A stretch of DNA of 64,000 nt from contig JACTAT010000061.1 of NCBI GenBank assembly GCA_014526335.1, forward strand, positions 2,475,553 through 2,539,552. The letters run 5' to 3'. The notes below the pieces were generated by a model. It saw only the letters and a list, made by a program, of their open reading frames with translations, did not search any database and was not told the origin of the DNA. Shown in pieces: positions 33,201 through 48,200 of this stretch. Numbering within the stretch: the stretch's first letter is position 1; the number at the start of each line of letters is the position of its first letter. Source of the stretch: Chrysaora quinquecirrha. Its lineage: Eukaryota > Cnidaria > Scyphozoa > Semaeostomeae > Pelagiidae. The position numbers and the translations under genes were made by a program.

Positions 33201-36200
33201 TTGGGTTGAGACCCCATCAATTCTCGGATGCCACTTATTGAAAAATCTATCCTACTGCTTGATCTTGACAATGTTAAGATAATGATATTGCCTTTGATAG
33301 TGACTATGATTATGGTTGTGATAGTTGTTATGATTATGATTAGGATTATGAATTTGTATTTTAATTACAAGCGTGGTTATGATTATGATTATGCTGATGA
33401 TTATGACGATTGTGATCATGATTTTAGTTGTGACCATGATCATAATCTCATTTATAAAGTTTATAATCGTATTATGATGATGATCAATATGATTGTGATT
33501 ATAATCATCAACATCATCAATGACATTGTTATGGTCATCTCGGTAATCATTCTAATGCTGATAACGATAAGACGATTAATGATGCTTTTGTGTTTTCTTT
33601 TCTAAAGGGTCTATCTCTAAAACTGAAAAAGAAAGAGAAACGAGATCAGCTCCTCTGGAAAGAATCCAGGTATATACCACCTTACATATCTATTGCTTTT
33701 GCGTTTTGATGTTTTCTCTACTTTCTGTAGAGTAGTAAAACACTAATGCGTTTAGGTTTCCCCTGCAAACCTTCGGATAGACAGAGCTGAGAAAAAAGTT
33801 ACGGCCACACGGTCATTGATGGAGGAGGGTCAACTAGAAAATAAGAAAATCTGATGCCACACCTAAGACACGCCTATTTCTCATTGTTTAGTGAGGAAGG
33901 TTTTCAGCTAGAAGTATTTTTGTCTAGAGGAAGGTTGGAAACTTTTCTGAACTCTGCGGATAGAATACAGATCTAACTTTATAGCTTAGACTAATTTTAG
34001 AAAGACTTACACTAGGCTGTGATCTGTTTTAAATGTTTACTTTAGAAGCCTGAAATGTCTGGACAAGAAAGCATCCCAGAAAGGCCAACTTCAATCGCAA
34101 CAGAAGCTGTAGATGATGACATGATTGTATCCATTGTAGAAAAAGTGAAGAAAATGAATGCAAAGTAAGTATTATTACGTTTCTTGTATCTGTTTTGTCG
34201 ATGACGTATTCCTGACCATAGACCATTTCAAAAAGATCTGGGTCGGCGCGAAATTTCTGGAAGATGGCAGACATCTTGAGTCAGTGAATCGTCTCCGAGT
34301 GCAACTAGCAACTAGAGAGATTGCAGTCGCTTTGCAGCGAATTTCTGCTCCAAATTCACGAATGATGGAAGACAAAGAGATAAAAGGAATCTGTGACTAT
34401 GAAGGTTTAAAATATCTGCAGAAATTTAGGAAATAAAATGCAAGTAACTCGGAGAGTAAAATACTTGATTAAATGCCTTCTTGGGCAGATAAGCTTGGAC
34501 TTGAATGCTTTCTTTCACTTTAGCCCCAAAAAAACGTGAATTTGAAGCAAAATTTGCTGCACTAGCTCTACTGAAGTGTCTGCAATGCAGGTCGTAACAC
34601 GCGGCAAGGATTCCCTTACTCAAGATGGCCGCCACCTTCCAGAATTATGTTGTGTCGTCCCAGATCTCTTTGAAAAGGTTTATTGTTTCCCAACTTCAGC
34701 CTAGTTTCCATGAAATCGTCATAATTTCTTGAGTTCTGTCTTTATTTCTACTGTCTCCTTGTATAATTCTTTTAATTCCTTGTGATGATTTCTCTTTCTT
34801 TCAGGCAGCAGCTCAGTTTGCTAAAAATGCTGTCAAAGGTTGAAAACATGGGACTTACGAATGAAGATATCAAAGTCAATACTAGCTTGTTTGGGAGTGG
34901 AAAGCCGTTCTCTCCGAAGAAGAATACACTATTTGGGGAAGCTGAGAGTGATAATGGACGAGAGGATATGATAGATGGCTTTGGAGCTGATAAAGCAAGG
35001 AGAGTTGCTGCATCTAGCTTTACTTCATTTAACACTGATGCGTCAAGCAGTCCTGCATCTGATATTGCTGCAACTAGTTCTGCATCCTCCAATGCTGCAT
35101 CTACAACTGCTGCACCTTTAATCGCTTCATTTGGCACTTCTGGGTCTGATACTAGTACATCAAAATCTTCTACTTCTACCATCAATGCCTCAAGCACTGC
35201 TGAACCTATGACTACATCTACCACTGCCCCGTCCAGCACTGCTACTTGCAGTAACATTGTCTCTGCAACAAATGTTTCTGCAGTTAAAGATTCCACGTCG
35301 GTTTCCGCTGCAACTTCTATTGCAAGAAAATCAACCATAGTTGATGCGACCACAGCTAGCTCTATAGCATCAACAGAAGCATTAAAGGAGTCTACTGGAT
35401 TTTTAGATGTATGCTTTGAAATCAAATCGAATTGGGGAAATGCTGATATGGTTGGTTTAACTGAGGTTAGTAAAATGCTTCATCTCTTGGCCTTCACCCT
35501 TCGATTTTAGTAGTTGGACTCTTATTGTCAAATAATTTTGATAAATAACATGGATTAGTTTATGGAGTTGCTAATGAGCTGAAGTTACGGCCTCAAACCA
35601 GGGTTTTCTTGCCGATCTCGATAGAATTACGAGCTGCATTGACTGCGGGGTTGTGGAAAATAGCCCAGTAGTGTTGGTAGTGAGCTTGATGCTTAACTGA
35701 CCACCTCTTAATCCTAATCGGAACGGAATTGTTTCCATGAATGCTTAAATAGAAATTAAGAAATTAAATCTAAAAGCAATTTCGTAGGATCTTTCGGGGT
35801 AAAGTTTCTTGTATGAGAGGCATATATCGTCAAGGCGTCATATACCTTTCATTTCTTATGTATTGCTTTGCTTTTGCAACTTGCATTTTAACGCCAATTG
35901 CTTTGCAGATTGAGTTCTTTGATGATGCTGGAAAACGTATTCGTTTGAAAGATGAAAATATCGAACTATCGTCCAGTCATATTTGTTACGGTGCTACAAA
36001 GAACCTTATAAATGGAAAAACAAAGGTATAAAGTAGATTCATTCTTCGAAAGACACAAAGTAATATTTTGTCCTGTGATTATACTTAGTTGCTTGTTTAA
36101 TGCCTGCTCTAAACTTGAAGTTATAAGACACTCAATAGCATCAATAGCCTTAATTCTTCTTTCATGAACGACTCTTCACAGCAAATGTAACTAGTCACGA

Positions 36201-39200
36201 TCTGCGTTTATCTAGACCACTAGAAATTCCCAAGGCAAGAACTACCAACTACTGTAGGGCCAAAGGTATGGAACTGGCTTCCTGTTGAAAAAAATCTGCT
36301 CGAAATAGTAAACAGTTCAAAACACTGATCAAGACTTGGCTTTTTGACAAAATTGTGCATGTTCATTCTGCAGTATGTAGTACAATACAAGACTTAATGC
36401 AAATCTAGCTTGCTCTGCTCTTTCAATTAGTGCTAGATAATCATTGTAAATATAAACATTAAAAAAGTCAATTAAAATTGTCGAAATTGTTGTTATAACA
36501 TCAAACTTATGCTTGTTAAATTTTATTATGTATTAAATTTTTGAGATTTGATTTTGATAATTGTTTTTTAATTCAAGACTACTAAAGACAGATACATGTG
36601 GAAGTGTCAGCTAAGGGACGGCGAGCCAGTAAAGATGGTATTTCATGTACCAATGGGTGCAGATAAAAGGAAGAAATCAGAATTCGGAATATCGAAAATA
36701 GCTGTTTGGAATTATAACAAAAGTTTATACGTGAGTTTGATTTATTTCTCCTTCTTTCTCTTCTTCTTCGTTTTATCGATCACCTTCATCATCTTCATCT
36801 CCTAATTTTTATTCTTCTCACTCGCTTCCCTTCAACACCCCTTCTCCATCATCTTCTTCATCATCATCATCCTCTTCTTATTCATCTTCATCATCTTCTT
36901 CTTCCTCTAATTCTTTTTCTTCTTCGTTTTTTCTTCTTCTTCTCTTTTCTTCTTCTTTTATTCATCTTCTTCTTCCTAATTTTCTTATACTCTTTCTTCT
37001 AATACATCATCTTCATCGTCATCATCACCATCTTCTTCTTTTTCATCATCTTCTTCGTATTCATCTTCATCATCTCCTTCACCTCCTTATTCTTATTCTT
37101 CATCCCTGTTTTTCTCTTCCTTTTCTTTTTATTTTTCTTCCTGTTCTTCTGCCTGTTATTCTTGTTGTTATTTTTCTTCTTCTACTTATTCATCTTCTTC
37201 TTCATATTTTCCTTATCCTTCTTCCAATTCATCATCATCATCATCTACTTCTTCATCATCTTCTTCTTTCTCTTGGCTCTGCCATCGTCGTCATCTCCTT
37301 CTTCCTCAATAATTCCACCTTACACAGCTTTTAACCTTAAAATTGAACAGCGCTGGTCCTCTACGAAGGATTAAAGATTAAATATATATTAATTTCATGA
37401 CATGAAAAAATTGACCCAGGCCATTTTTTTTACCAAAAATCAATCATTCCTGAAGAGTATGATTTTTGATGAATGACTCTTGTTTTTTTTCTGTAGGATT
37501 TGAGTATTGGTGCTAAAGATGTCGCAATTTCCATCAACGGAACTGTTGTTTGGGAAGGAATAATTGAAAAGGTATCTACGCGGCCTTTTACTTTATGTAT
37601 AGTTAATAATGATGATGATGCTGAAGATGTTGATAATGATGACGATGCCTAGACACAAATGGGAGCTTCTGGGGTCAGATTGAGACTAGCTGCCTGAAGA
37701 TCCTAGTCATCATATCCTACGTTCGAGTGCTTGAGCCCAGGTTGTTCATTACCAATGGATGTCATAATTATGGGCTACAATAGTTGTGAGCTCACAGCAT
37801 CCATGGTAAAAGGTCAGGATACACAGAGAAAACCGAATATACAACTTTGCTGGACAGTTTCTGGCTATTTTTATGTCATATTTTTTCTACATTGTTAGTA
37901 TTCCAAATTTTATGATTTTTTGTTTGTTTTAGGGATGTGGGAATCAGGTATTCGATTACAGTAGAGTCATCAATCTCTGTCTTGAAAGCGAACCTGATTT
38001 AAACAATCAACAGGTAACCATTCAGCATTTCTTGACAATGAATAACGTTATGATGCCAATATTTCGGGCTGGCATACAGTCCTTTCTCAAGTCAAAGTCT
38101 TGGCAATTTTCTCAAAGTGGCTAAACTTTTCTTTATCCTCTAGCATGAAATACCACCAGAACGATGCAAGACTGCAACGCTAGTAAGAGATGCAGAATTC
38201 CTGGCAAAGTTACCAAAAATCGACTCAACTGTACCAAGGTTTGTAATCCCAACGTTTTCAATCAAATCAAGTGTAAAATAAGTGAGAATCGAAACCCATT
38301 ATTTTGATTTACATGTAAATTTTGTACATGAAATTATTACGTCTAAGTATATCAACCGTTGTCTTTTAGTGACTCTGCCGATACTCAGAAAAAGACTGGA
38401 CCTGAAGAAATGACGAAATTCGTCCCTAGACCTCCGTCTGAAGATAAAAAACCACTTTCTTCTCCAATGCTTTCAAGGAAATCCTCGTCACCAGAAAGTT
38501 CGAAAATAACGCAATCAGCGCTAGTCGAATCAAGGTAAGAATTAGCTAGACATATGACTATTTTTCATAAATAGCAAACACTAGGATAGATTTTTCCACT
38601 AGTGACATACCACAAAGATGGCATTCGAACCCGGATTGCATGATCAGAGAGCCAACAAAGTTTCCATTTAGCTAAAGAGCCCAATGAAATCGCCGAGTAT
38701 CTCTACAACTCATACAGTCCAGAGTCCAAGACTCTCCTCCCTTTTGGCTTTGTATTTCGGCTATGTTGAGCCTTCTTCATATTGAGCCGGCTATGTTGAG
38801 AAAACTCACGTGTTATATTCACTGTGTCAGAAAGCAAGTGTGCTTTAAATCTGTCTTTCTATCTACTGAACAATATTTTATTTTGCTTTTATATATTTCC
38901 ATTATTGTTTTAATTGTATTATTTTCTTTTTTTAAAGGTCTATTTCAACTCCAAATCTTTCCTCTGATTCTGCAAGTCCAGCCTCCACAGACCCGTGCAA
39001 AAGGTAAAATGATTTATCTAAATTTTCTGATTATGATTATGATTATGATAATGATGATTATGATTGTCATTGTCAGTTCAGTTCAGTTTAAGTTTTATTT
39101 TTAAAATTCCTCTACATACAAAGAATCTTTAAAATACAGTACAATAAACTAAAAAACAAATTACGTCAGTCCACAAAAATAAATGAAACATTTTACAATA

Positions 39201-42200
39201 AGGGTGCATAGAATTTTGTACGAAGGGAACTTTTTAGAGAGGAGCTCTCTCAGTAGGTAAACTAATTGAGGAGAGAGCACCCCCATTTTCATTGTCATTT
39301 TGACTATATTTTGATTGTCATTATGATTATGCTTATGATTACAAAGAAGACTGTGATGATATAGTTATCAGTATAAATATAATTGTGGTAGTGATCATGG
39401 TTATGATCTTGATTAATCAATAATCACTAATCATTAATCATCATCAATCATTGTCAATATCAATTTATTCAGATTAACAATCATGTTTTATTTTTCATAA
39501 TCATCTTAAATAGTCATCATTATTAATGATTTTTCTACAGGAATCACCAACCGACTCCCGATTCGGAATCAAAGTTGACTTCAAGTTTGGATCAACAGAA
39601 AAACAGGTTTTTAATCATTATCAGTGTTTTTTTTCAACTTCTATCTTTACTGTGGTACCTCAGATATAACTAAGTGTTTCTAATAATTAAGGGAGAAGTG
39701 GTCTTCGTTAACAGAATGATTTTTCGAACATGAGATCATCTGTACTTCTCATTCATCCAACTAGTTAGGAAGTAGTGCTCAAAATACTCCTTTGAAGAAC
39801 ATCCTCCAATTTAACATTACAGAATTAGGGATTCATTATATTTAAACTTGTACTTTTACTGTTGTCCGTCCTAAAATTTATTCATTGCTAAATTCATAAC
39901 CACTTTCAAGATAAGTTAAAAAGCTATTTAGGTTTTTGTTACTACCAACGATTTTGTTGATTATTAATTTCTTTTTACTTATTCAAGGTCTATAGAAGTG
40001 ACACCACGTGTTCCTTCGGCTAATCAGAGTAGCAACTCGAAACCCATATGGCTGGCAGGTACAGTTAGTCGATTGTAAGACTTGAATACCCTGGAATGTC
40101 TGCAGACCCTTGAAGGAATACACTTATTTTAATAAGCAACTTGACTCTTGGTGCAGCCATCAAAGTTGCTTAAAAATCTAGTATTAGAGCCCTCACAGAT
40201 TGACTGGTACGCCAAAAAAACTCTTTTTGGCTCTTTTCTTGCTTTTCAATGTGATTGACAAGTTTGCAATGATGAACTTTATCAGGAAAGCTACCTTAAC
40301 CAAAAAGATTAGCAAAATTTCAGCGCTAATTGTTTATTGACGCAGTTGCTTATTAAAGAAAGAGTGTAATACAAATAAATAATAAGGGATTTTACCTTTA
40401 AGCATATCTACAAATTATTTTGAAATGATGCACCAATTTTTTTTGCACTTATTCTCTTTCGATTTCTCAATCTCATTTTTTGAAGATACAAAGATAAAAC
40501 ATTCAGAGGCAGCCGATGATGGCTCAATTCTTCCAGAGCACAAGCCTCGATTGAGACCAAACAGTGGACGCCGTGCAGTTACAAGCTCCTCCGCAGAAGT
40601 CAGAGAAAGTACTGACCGCAAGACTACGTCATCAAGGAGACGAAGAGATAAAATGGAAGACAAGGATGTCGAAGATTCTTCTAAGGTTTGTATCTAATTG
40701 GTTTTTTAACTATTTTTATAATAATGATGATGATTGAGGATTGAGAAGCAGGGAGTGAGGATTGGTGATTGATGGTGGTTGGTGGATGATTGATGATTGA
40801 TTATTGATGATTGATGATTGATGATTGATAATGATGATTGGTGATGATAATGATGATAATGATTTTGACTGATGATAGCTGATTGATGATGATGATGATT
40901 ATGATGACGATAATTGATTATTGATGACTGATGATGATGGTGACGATGATTGATGATTGATTATTTATCGTAGTGATGTTGATGATGATGACGATGGTAA
41001 GGATGATAATTATGATGATGTTGATGATAATCATTGGTGATGATGATTCTAATGATTGATGGTTGATAATTGATGATTGTTGATTGATAACAATGATGAT
41101 GATGATGATGATGATGATGTTGATGATTGGTGATTGATGTTTGATAATGATGATAGAGATAATGATGATATTGATGTGGACGATTGGTGTTTGATGATTG
41201 ATAACTGATACTATGGTAGCACACAGCAATATTAAAGCAGCAGTAATCGTAATTACTTAACAGTAGTAATTATATCTAAAACATTTCAAGTTTTCCTATT
41301 GTTTTATATTAACAGAAATCAGCAGTTCCAAGAAGAAACAGATCAAGGAACCAATCACCGTGTATCTCACCAGAACCAAATGAATCCAAAGCAACATCAT
41401 CGTCAACAACAGAAAGAAAGAAATACCGAGAAATGTTGGATAAAGAACTTGAACAATCTCTCAGATCAATTGATCAATTCCAGCATTCACATCTTGGCAG
41501 GATAACAGCTAATATCGACTTAGATGAACAGGGTATGTCTGATCTATAACCCTCTACTTGACTTATTGTATAAATTGAAGTTGATATGATGTGTGACTGA
41601 GTTAAGGAACGCAGGAGCGTAGCTTGCTTGCTTGTCTCTTTCACTATTTGCTTTTTAGTTAGATTGAATGGTCTTATTCCATATTCAGGCCAATTTTCTT
41701 TAGGCTTATGCTAAGGCAAGCCTTATGGGCCAGCCGCCAGCCTAAGTTTGCTTCTAGGTTATTCTTGAATTTTGGCAAAAGCTAGGCTTGTCTTTCTTGC
41801 AAATTTTTTCTGATAAAAAGAGTGTGAGATTGAAGTGCAAGGTTAACTGAGTAATCGATTTGATGACTGGTTGATTTGATTAAGTGATTTTATTTAAATG
41901 CATGTTTATTGGTGAAACTCTTAACTTGTACAGTATCTTCACCTTGATATGTATGACACGCGACGCCACATTGTGGTGGCATTTTTGGCGTACTGTGATG
42001 GATACGCACTACTGTTTTCGGTTATTATGCTTGATGTGGTGGTATTTTTGAGTGATAAATTGATTCATTGATTGAGTGATTGAGTGATTGGTTGAGTGAG
42101 TGATTGGTTGATTGAGTGATCGGTTGGTTGATTGATTGGTTGATTGGTTGATTGAATGATGATTGATTATTTATTATTGATGATGGATTATTGATGACTA

Positions 42201-45200
42201 ATGATTGATGATCAATGATTGATGATTGATGATTATAATGATTATGATTGGTTGATTGAGTTATTAATCCAACTTGTATGATTTGTTAGTAGAGTTAGAA
42301 TTAAGATTAGAATTAAGTTAGTAGAGTTTTTTTTCCGTTTAGGTGATGCATTGGATTCAATCATTCGTCAAACGAAACCACTGGATTCGGCAGGGGATGT
42401 GAAGCCTGACCTAGATGAACACAAAATCAGTGAAATCTACGAGGAGTAAGTTTTAACTTTCATTTAGCCAAACCTGTAGAAAGCTACATTTTCCCACGAA
42501 ATTCTGCTACAGTTTCTGTAAGGGTTGCTGTTGCTCCGTGGCTTTATCCAGCTAGCTGGTGATGTCAGAAGCTCAGCGAGGGCGGGGTTTGAGCCCCAGC
42601 TACGTTAGCTAAAGCCAGGGTCGAGGTCTTGATTAGTTAACCTGAGATCCTGGTGACTGGCGCTAAATACACCCTTTCACCTTCAGCTTCACCTTAGAGC
42701 TGAGCTCCAATACTGGAGGTTTCTTAATCTTTTGACCATTAACTTCTTACAGCTTGGTTTCGGAGGGAGGAAAAATATGTTTTGTCATGTTGGTCTCTTG
42801 TTCTTATGATTAACAGTGTAATTTGACAGGAAATCAGAAATCCTCACAGCAACTTCTTTGGACTCGTTTTATTAATAATTCTTTTGACATTGTCTTCTTA
42901 TTCATTTCAGCACTTTGTTTGAAATCCCTACATTACCAAAGGGACGAGAACTCATCCTGAATTTGAAAACAACTTGGGGTGATCGACATTACGTTGGGCT
43001 GAATGGAGTCGAAGTATTTACTGATACTGGTGAACTTGCTCGAATCACAGAGGTGAGTACTTGAGAGTTCCGTTATAGAAACCCAGTTTGAGTGACCTCG
43101 GTTTGGTGTTAGTCTCGATTTGATGAGCGATTAATGGGACTCAGGTAATAAATCTAAAGGCCTGGCTAATATCTAAAGGCGCGCGACATTGATGTCTCCT
43201 CGGTGTCTCCCAGTTTAGCCACCTCGGAAAATTCGTAGTGCTTGACAAATTTTGTAATAAGAGACACGCAAATGTTTCTGGGAGACAACAGAAACATTTC
43301 TTGTCTCCGCGACATACAAATGACTCAGGGGACATGTTGATCGCTTGTCACTCGCATATTTAGCCACCCTGGGAGACACGCCGAATACAGTGTCGCGCAC
43401 GGCAAGTCTCCTAGTTTAACCATAGCTTAAGAGTTGAGTACAAGTCGAAAAATCGATTCTGTAACCACTGCCGTGATTATGGAGCCAGTTGGGCTGGTGA
43501 CCCATATCAAAACTGCCCTTTCTGTGCAAAATAGTACTGATATTGGTCAAATTTGTTTTAGATATCAGCAGACCCTGCAGATATAAATGTCCTCGCCGAA
43601 TATGAACACGATCCAAGAGTCGTGACCAACCTCATCGATGGAGTCTACATGACAAGGCGAGTCTTCTTGCTTTTCTGTATTTGGCACTTTTCTTTGTCTC
43701 CCTTTGCTTTTCCGAGCAAAATAATACCAATATCGAGGGGTGTTGGACCATTGTCGGTACTTGCCAGACTGTCGCGGCTGGCAGCTGCTTGCCCCAAAGA
43801 AGACGATGATGACAAGTGTCCGCGTTGGTCGATAACCGGCATCAGTTGGCAAACTAGGGATCAATCCCGAATCGAACTCCGAAATGCAAGACCCCACGCC
43901 ATGACTACTGTCCTTAAGTGTATTAGTATACAGAGACTGCACCTGGCAACTACTCTGTATAGACTATGAATAGATGCAGACTATAAATTTTAATTTCTTG
44001 ATGCCTAAACTGCAACTTCCAAACAAGCAGCAAACTTAAAAATTTTTCTCGTAATATTTCTAATCTGTTAAAACAAGGCTGGAATACTTCAATTTTGCAG
44101 CAAGGATAGATTTTTTCCACAAGTGGCATACCATAATTGATAGGACTTGAACCCAGGACTGCATGGTCAGAGAGCCAAGGACGTTTCCATTGAGCTATAG
44201 AGCTCGGTGAAATTGCTGAGTAACTCTCCAAGTCATACAGCCCAAGGCTCTCATCCCATTTTGCTTTTTATGTTTCGGCTATGTTGAGCCTTCTTCTGCA
44301 CCATAACTGTTTTATTTGTCATGAATGACGTATGTCAATTTTACAGCAGTATGTACTCCGTATCTTTTCGGTCCTTCTTGGACTTAATTTTTTGTTTTTT
44401 TTTACAGAGATGATATGCACCTATGGCTCGCACCATTTACTGCTGGTGGTAATCACTTCGTTAAATTAAAATTCGACAGAACAATCAAAATTGCGATGCT
44501 TCGAATATGGGTTGGTATTTTATCGGTGTGCTAAATTTTCAGTTTATCTCGGATTTCCTCTAGCTGTCGCAGCTTTGAACAATCCCGAACACCGGATGCT
44601 TTGAATATTGGAACATTCCCACATAAAGATGGAGTTGAAAGTGAAATGTTGTTTTTGCGGCAGTCGCTAGGATCTCAGTAGTAGGTTAACTAATCGATAC
44701 CTCGACCCTGGCCGTGATGCTACCGTTACTGGGCTCGAACCCTGACCACACTGAGCTCCTGGCACCACGAGTCAGCTGGATAAGACCACGACGCCACAGC
44801 GCCTTCAAAGTATAACGATTACGTGGAATTAATTATATGCTCCCAAAGTTGAACTGTTCCTTGAATGCTTTAAAAATAAACCGCTTAATTATAGCCGCCT
44901 ATTTACAGTATGCGTGGCTTTATCAAAGTTCAACACCAGCATTTTTAAGGTGTTTTGTTTTCTTGCAGAACTACAACAAATCCAGAATCCACTCAACTCG
45001 TGGAGCGAGGGATGTCGATATAACACTGGATGATTCTTTTATTTTCAAAGGAGAAATTGCCAGGTAAAAAGCTGAAATATTTCAATACCGTAAACAATTT
45101 GCAAAAGCAATTATCGGTCAGGTGAACAGAATAACTGTCTGAAGAACTCAAAATACTGTTGGACTCAGGATCGAGTCCTGGTGGCATTTTTATGGAATTT

Positions 45201-48200
45201 ATGGATGTTGTGGAGTGAGTGGCCAAGCTTCTCAGTCAGTTCTCGTTAGACAGCCGAAGTTAAGCTTGGTCGTGTGAGGTCAGCATCTGGATGAATGACT
45301 TTCCAGATGGATGACTAAACAACTCGCGCTGCCGTCCTTCGAAAGGGACGTTAAACAACGGGTCCTATGCCTGGATGCGGCATGCTTAGTTGGCCTAAAT
45401 TATCTGAAAAGCAAGAAACAACAGCCTACTCAAAATAAAGTAACAACAACAACAACAACAACAACATGGACCTGAAAAAATACGATAAAGCTTCCTCCAA
45501 ATTTTAAAGAACCTAAGGTACAGTGATATTATTCACAATTAATCATGGAAAATATGAAGAATATTCTCTTGTTTATTTTCAGGGCAAGTGGAATTCTTTC
45601 AAAAGAATCCGAACCCTACGGTGACGTGAGTGATTTCTATATCCTTAGTTATTTAGTCTGTTTATTTACTTTTAATATTTAGTTTGATAAAATCCCCCTA
45701 AACCCCCCCCCCCAAAGTGCATGGTGCCTGTTCTTGGAAACATTTCATCGTTGAAAACGCCATTGCTGATTGCCTACTGATGGTTTATAGATTTTTTGAG
45801 CCTCGTTCCCAGGAATATGTCTTGGCTGTAGTCTCGCTTCTGAATAACGTAGCAGGCAGAAGCAGAATAGTCAAACACTCGCCGTTGGGTCAAATTCTTG
45901 TGAAAGTCTTGTGTTACGGCGAAAGAGTGAAAAGTGGAACTATAGCTCGAGAGAGATGGCTGAAACTTTTCTACGAAACCCCCCTGTTACGTACAGTTTG
46001 CTTTCATTTTAACCAGTCAGTGGCTTACAAACCGGGCGTAGAATAAAGGATTATTTGTCATCCTTTTAGATAATTCTTTTCACGATGGATGAAGAAATTC
46101 TCGAGGCTGTTTCTCGGAATGATTTTACTTACGAATATGACATCGCAGAAGACGAGGAGAATATGATGCAGTCGGTGGAGTCGGAAAGACCGAAAACAAC
46201 CGACAATGGAGAAATCTTGGTACGAATCTTTTAGATATAATTATGGTTTCCAAAGAAAGCCATTTCTCTGTTTGCTGGGCTTCTCTATCTTCGATTTCTG
46301 CTTTTCTTTCATGTTTCTGACTTTTTGAAGTTTTTAACGGCCGAATGCTAATATTATTTATTTTTACATTTATTTACTTTTCCTAGAATCCCCTTGAAAG
46401 ACCCTATACTTGTCCAAAATCGAGGCAGGATGCTCAAGGTATGAAATTGAAAATATTGTTTCTATATAAAAAGATTCATTTGATTATATCCAGTTCTGTG
46501 ACTTAAGAAAAAAATAAAACTTTATTTTAAATTATCTAAAATTCAGAAATGCTCGAGGAACAAGAAAGGCAGATAGGAATACTGGACTTCACTGGAAATG
46601 GTGAGCATCTATGCTAAATTTAATCTGATTTAATTTATTTTTCTAAAATAAACTCGTTATTCTTGTTTGAAAAATTGGTACAGAGTTAGCTCTTAAATCT
46701 TGCGTTTTGATTATTTTGCAGTCGTTAAAATGAACTTCACACAGACATGGGGTGATGAATATTACCTTGGCCTAACTGGGATGCAAGTTCTTGGTGAAAA
46801 CTTCGAGCCTCTGAAGATTGATTTCGACTGGATGTTTGTGAGTACAGGCCTAGAATTGTTATGTTATTTAGGACTATGAAACTTAAGAATTTTGTGGAGA
46901 TGAAATTTAATCAATGATATACTGTAAGGGTAGAAAACTAACATTGAAAAATTCTGTTCTTAGGCGTCACCACGAGACCTGAACGATTTGGAAGATTATG
47001 ACGATGACGACAGGACCCTTGACAAGTATGTACCTTGCAAATGTCACGAAAATGCTGCTTATTTTATAAAAAACATTCGGCTCCGTTTTCAACCTGCCTG
47101 TCACTTATTTTTGGAGCAATTTTAACCAACAGAGGAATCAAATAATTTTGACCCAAATTTTAGCCTGACGTTTCTTACGTTAAACGCCTTGACTATCTTT
47201 TGAGGCAAAATGTACACGGGCGTTGTTGGAAATCGACAACTTGAATTGTTTTCAATTCGTCTACTTGTTTAGCCTATTGTTCTTTGACTTTTAATTACAA
47301 TAGCATAAAGTATCATTCGAAAACCCATTGTTCTGAAAAGCTTTTCATTTTGTATCAAACAATAGATATGTAACATGTGACTTTGGCAACCTTCACCATA
47401 TAAGGGCCGTGGAGAGCAAAAGAAGCGAAATGCAAAAGCAGCAAAAAATGTTTGACGAATAATGTTTTGCGACTCAGCATAATGGTTAAACATATTGCTT
47501 GACAGTCTTATTTCAAATGCGTAACAAACAATGTTTGATCGTTTGGCCAAGGCCTAATTTAGCTGGCAGATGTTCCAGTGTTTTGAACGTTGATTGGTCT
47601 TAACTAAGCCTGGGCCGTTGAATTACCTTTTGGTTCTCAGGGTTGTCCGAGAGTGCCATGTATTACTGAATTTTTCTTGTTTTTTAGGCTTATAGATGAC
47701 GAAAATGTGACAACTTCATATGAGCACATGTGGCTAATTCCCTTTATAGAAGGAGAAGATCATATCGTCGCTGTGACATTCCCTGATAAATGCCTTTTTA
47801 CTGGAATACGAATCTGGAATTACAACAAAACATTAGATGATACTTATAGAGGGGTAAGTAAAAGAAGTTTTTTTGTCGCCCTCTGGCAGCAGTGGTTTTG
47901 GCAGTATCCAGTATCCTCCAAGTATCAGGTCAACATACGAAAATGCAGCAAAATTGGCCAAGCAAAATCTTTGTCTCATTTTGGGGATTTCAAAACTGTC
48001 CAAAGAACCAAAAAGTCGGTTTTGAGAAGACATAAAAAATCTGGCCCAACTAAATATCAAAGGCTTGTCATGATAAGTGGCGACTATCATGTCTAATACG
48101 GTGTGAGAAACAGCCTTGATAAGTCCGAATATATTTACTCTATAAAAAACCTGGTTTTTCCCACTTGGACTCTAGAATTAATTATATTGGTTTTTCATTA

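Noticed and set aside
34772..35425. 217-codon minus-strand open frame
   Set aside because: Exact antisense shadow of the Ser/Thr/Ala-rich KATNIP exon; its Val/Ala/Asp bias is the complement of that codon use.
45717..46046. 109-codon frame between two KATNIP exons
   Set aside because: No recognised domain, no splice link to KATNIP phases, and a C-run directly upstream; treated as intron.
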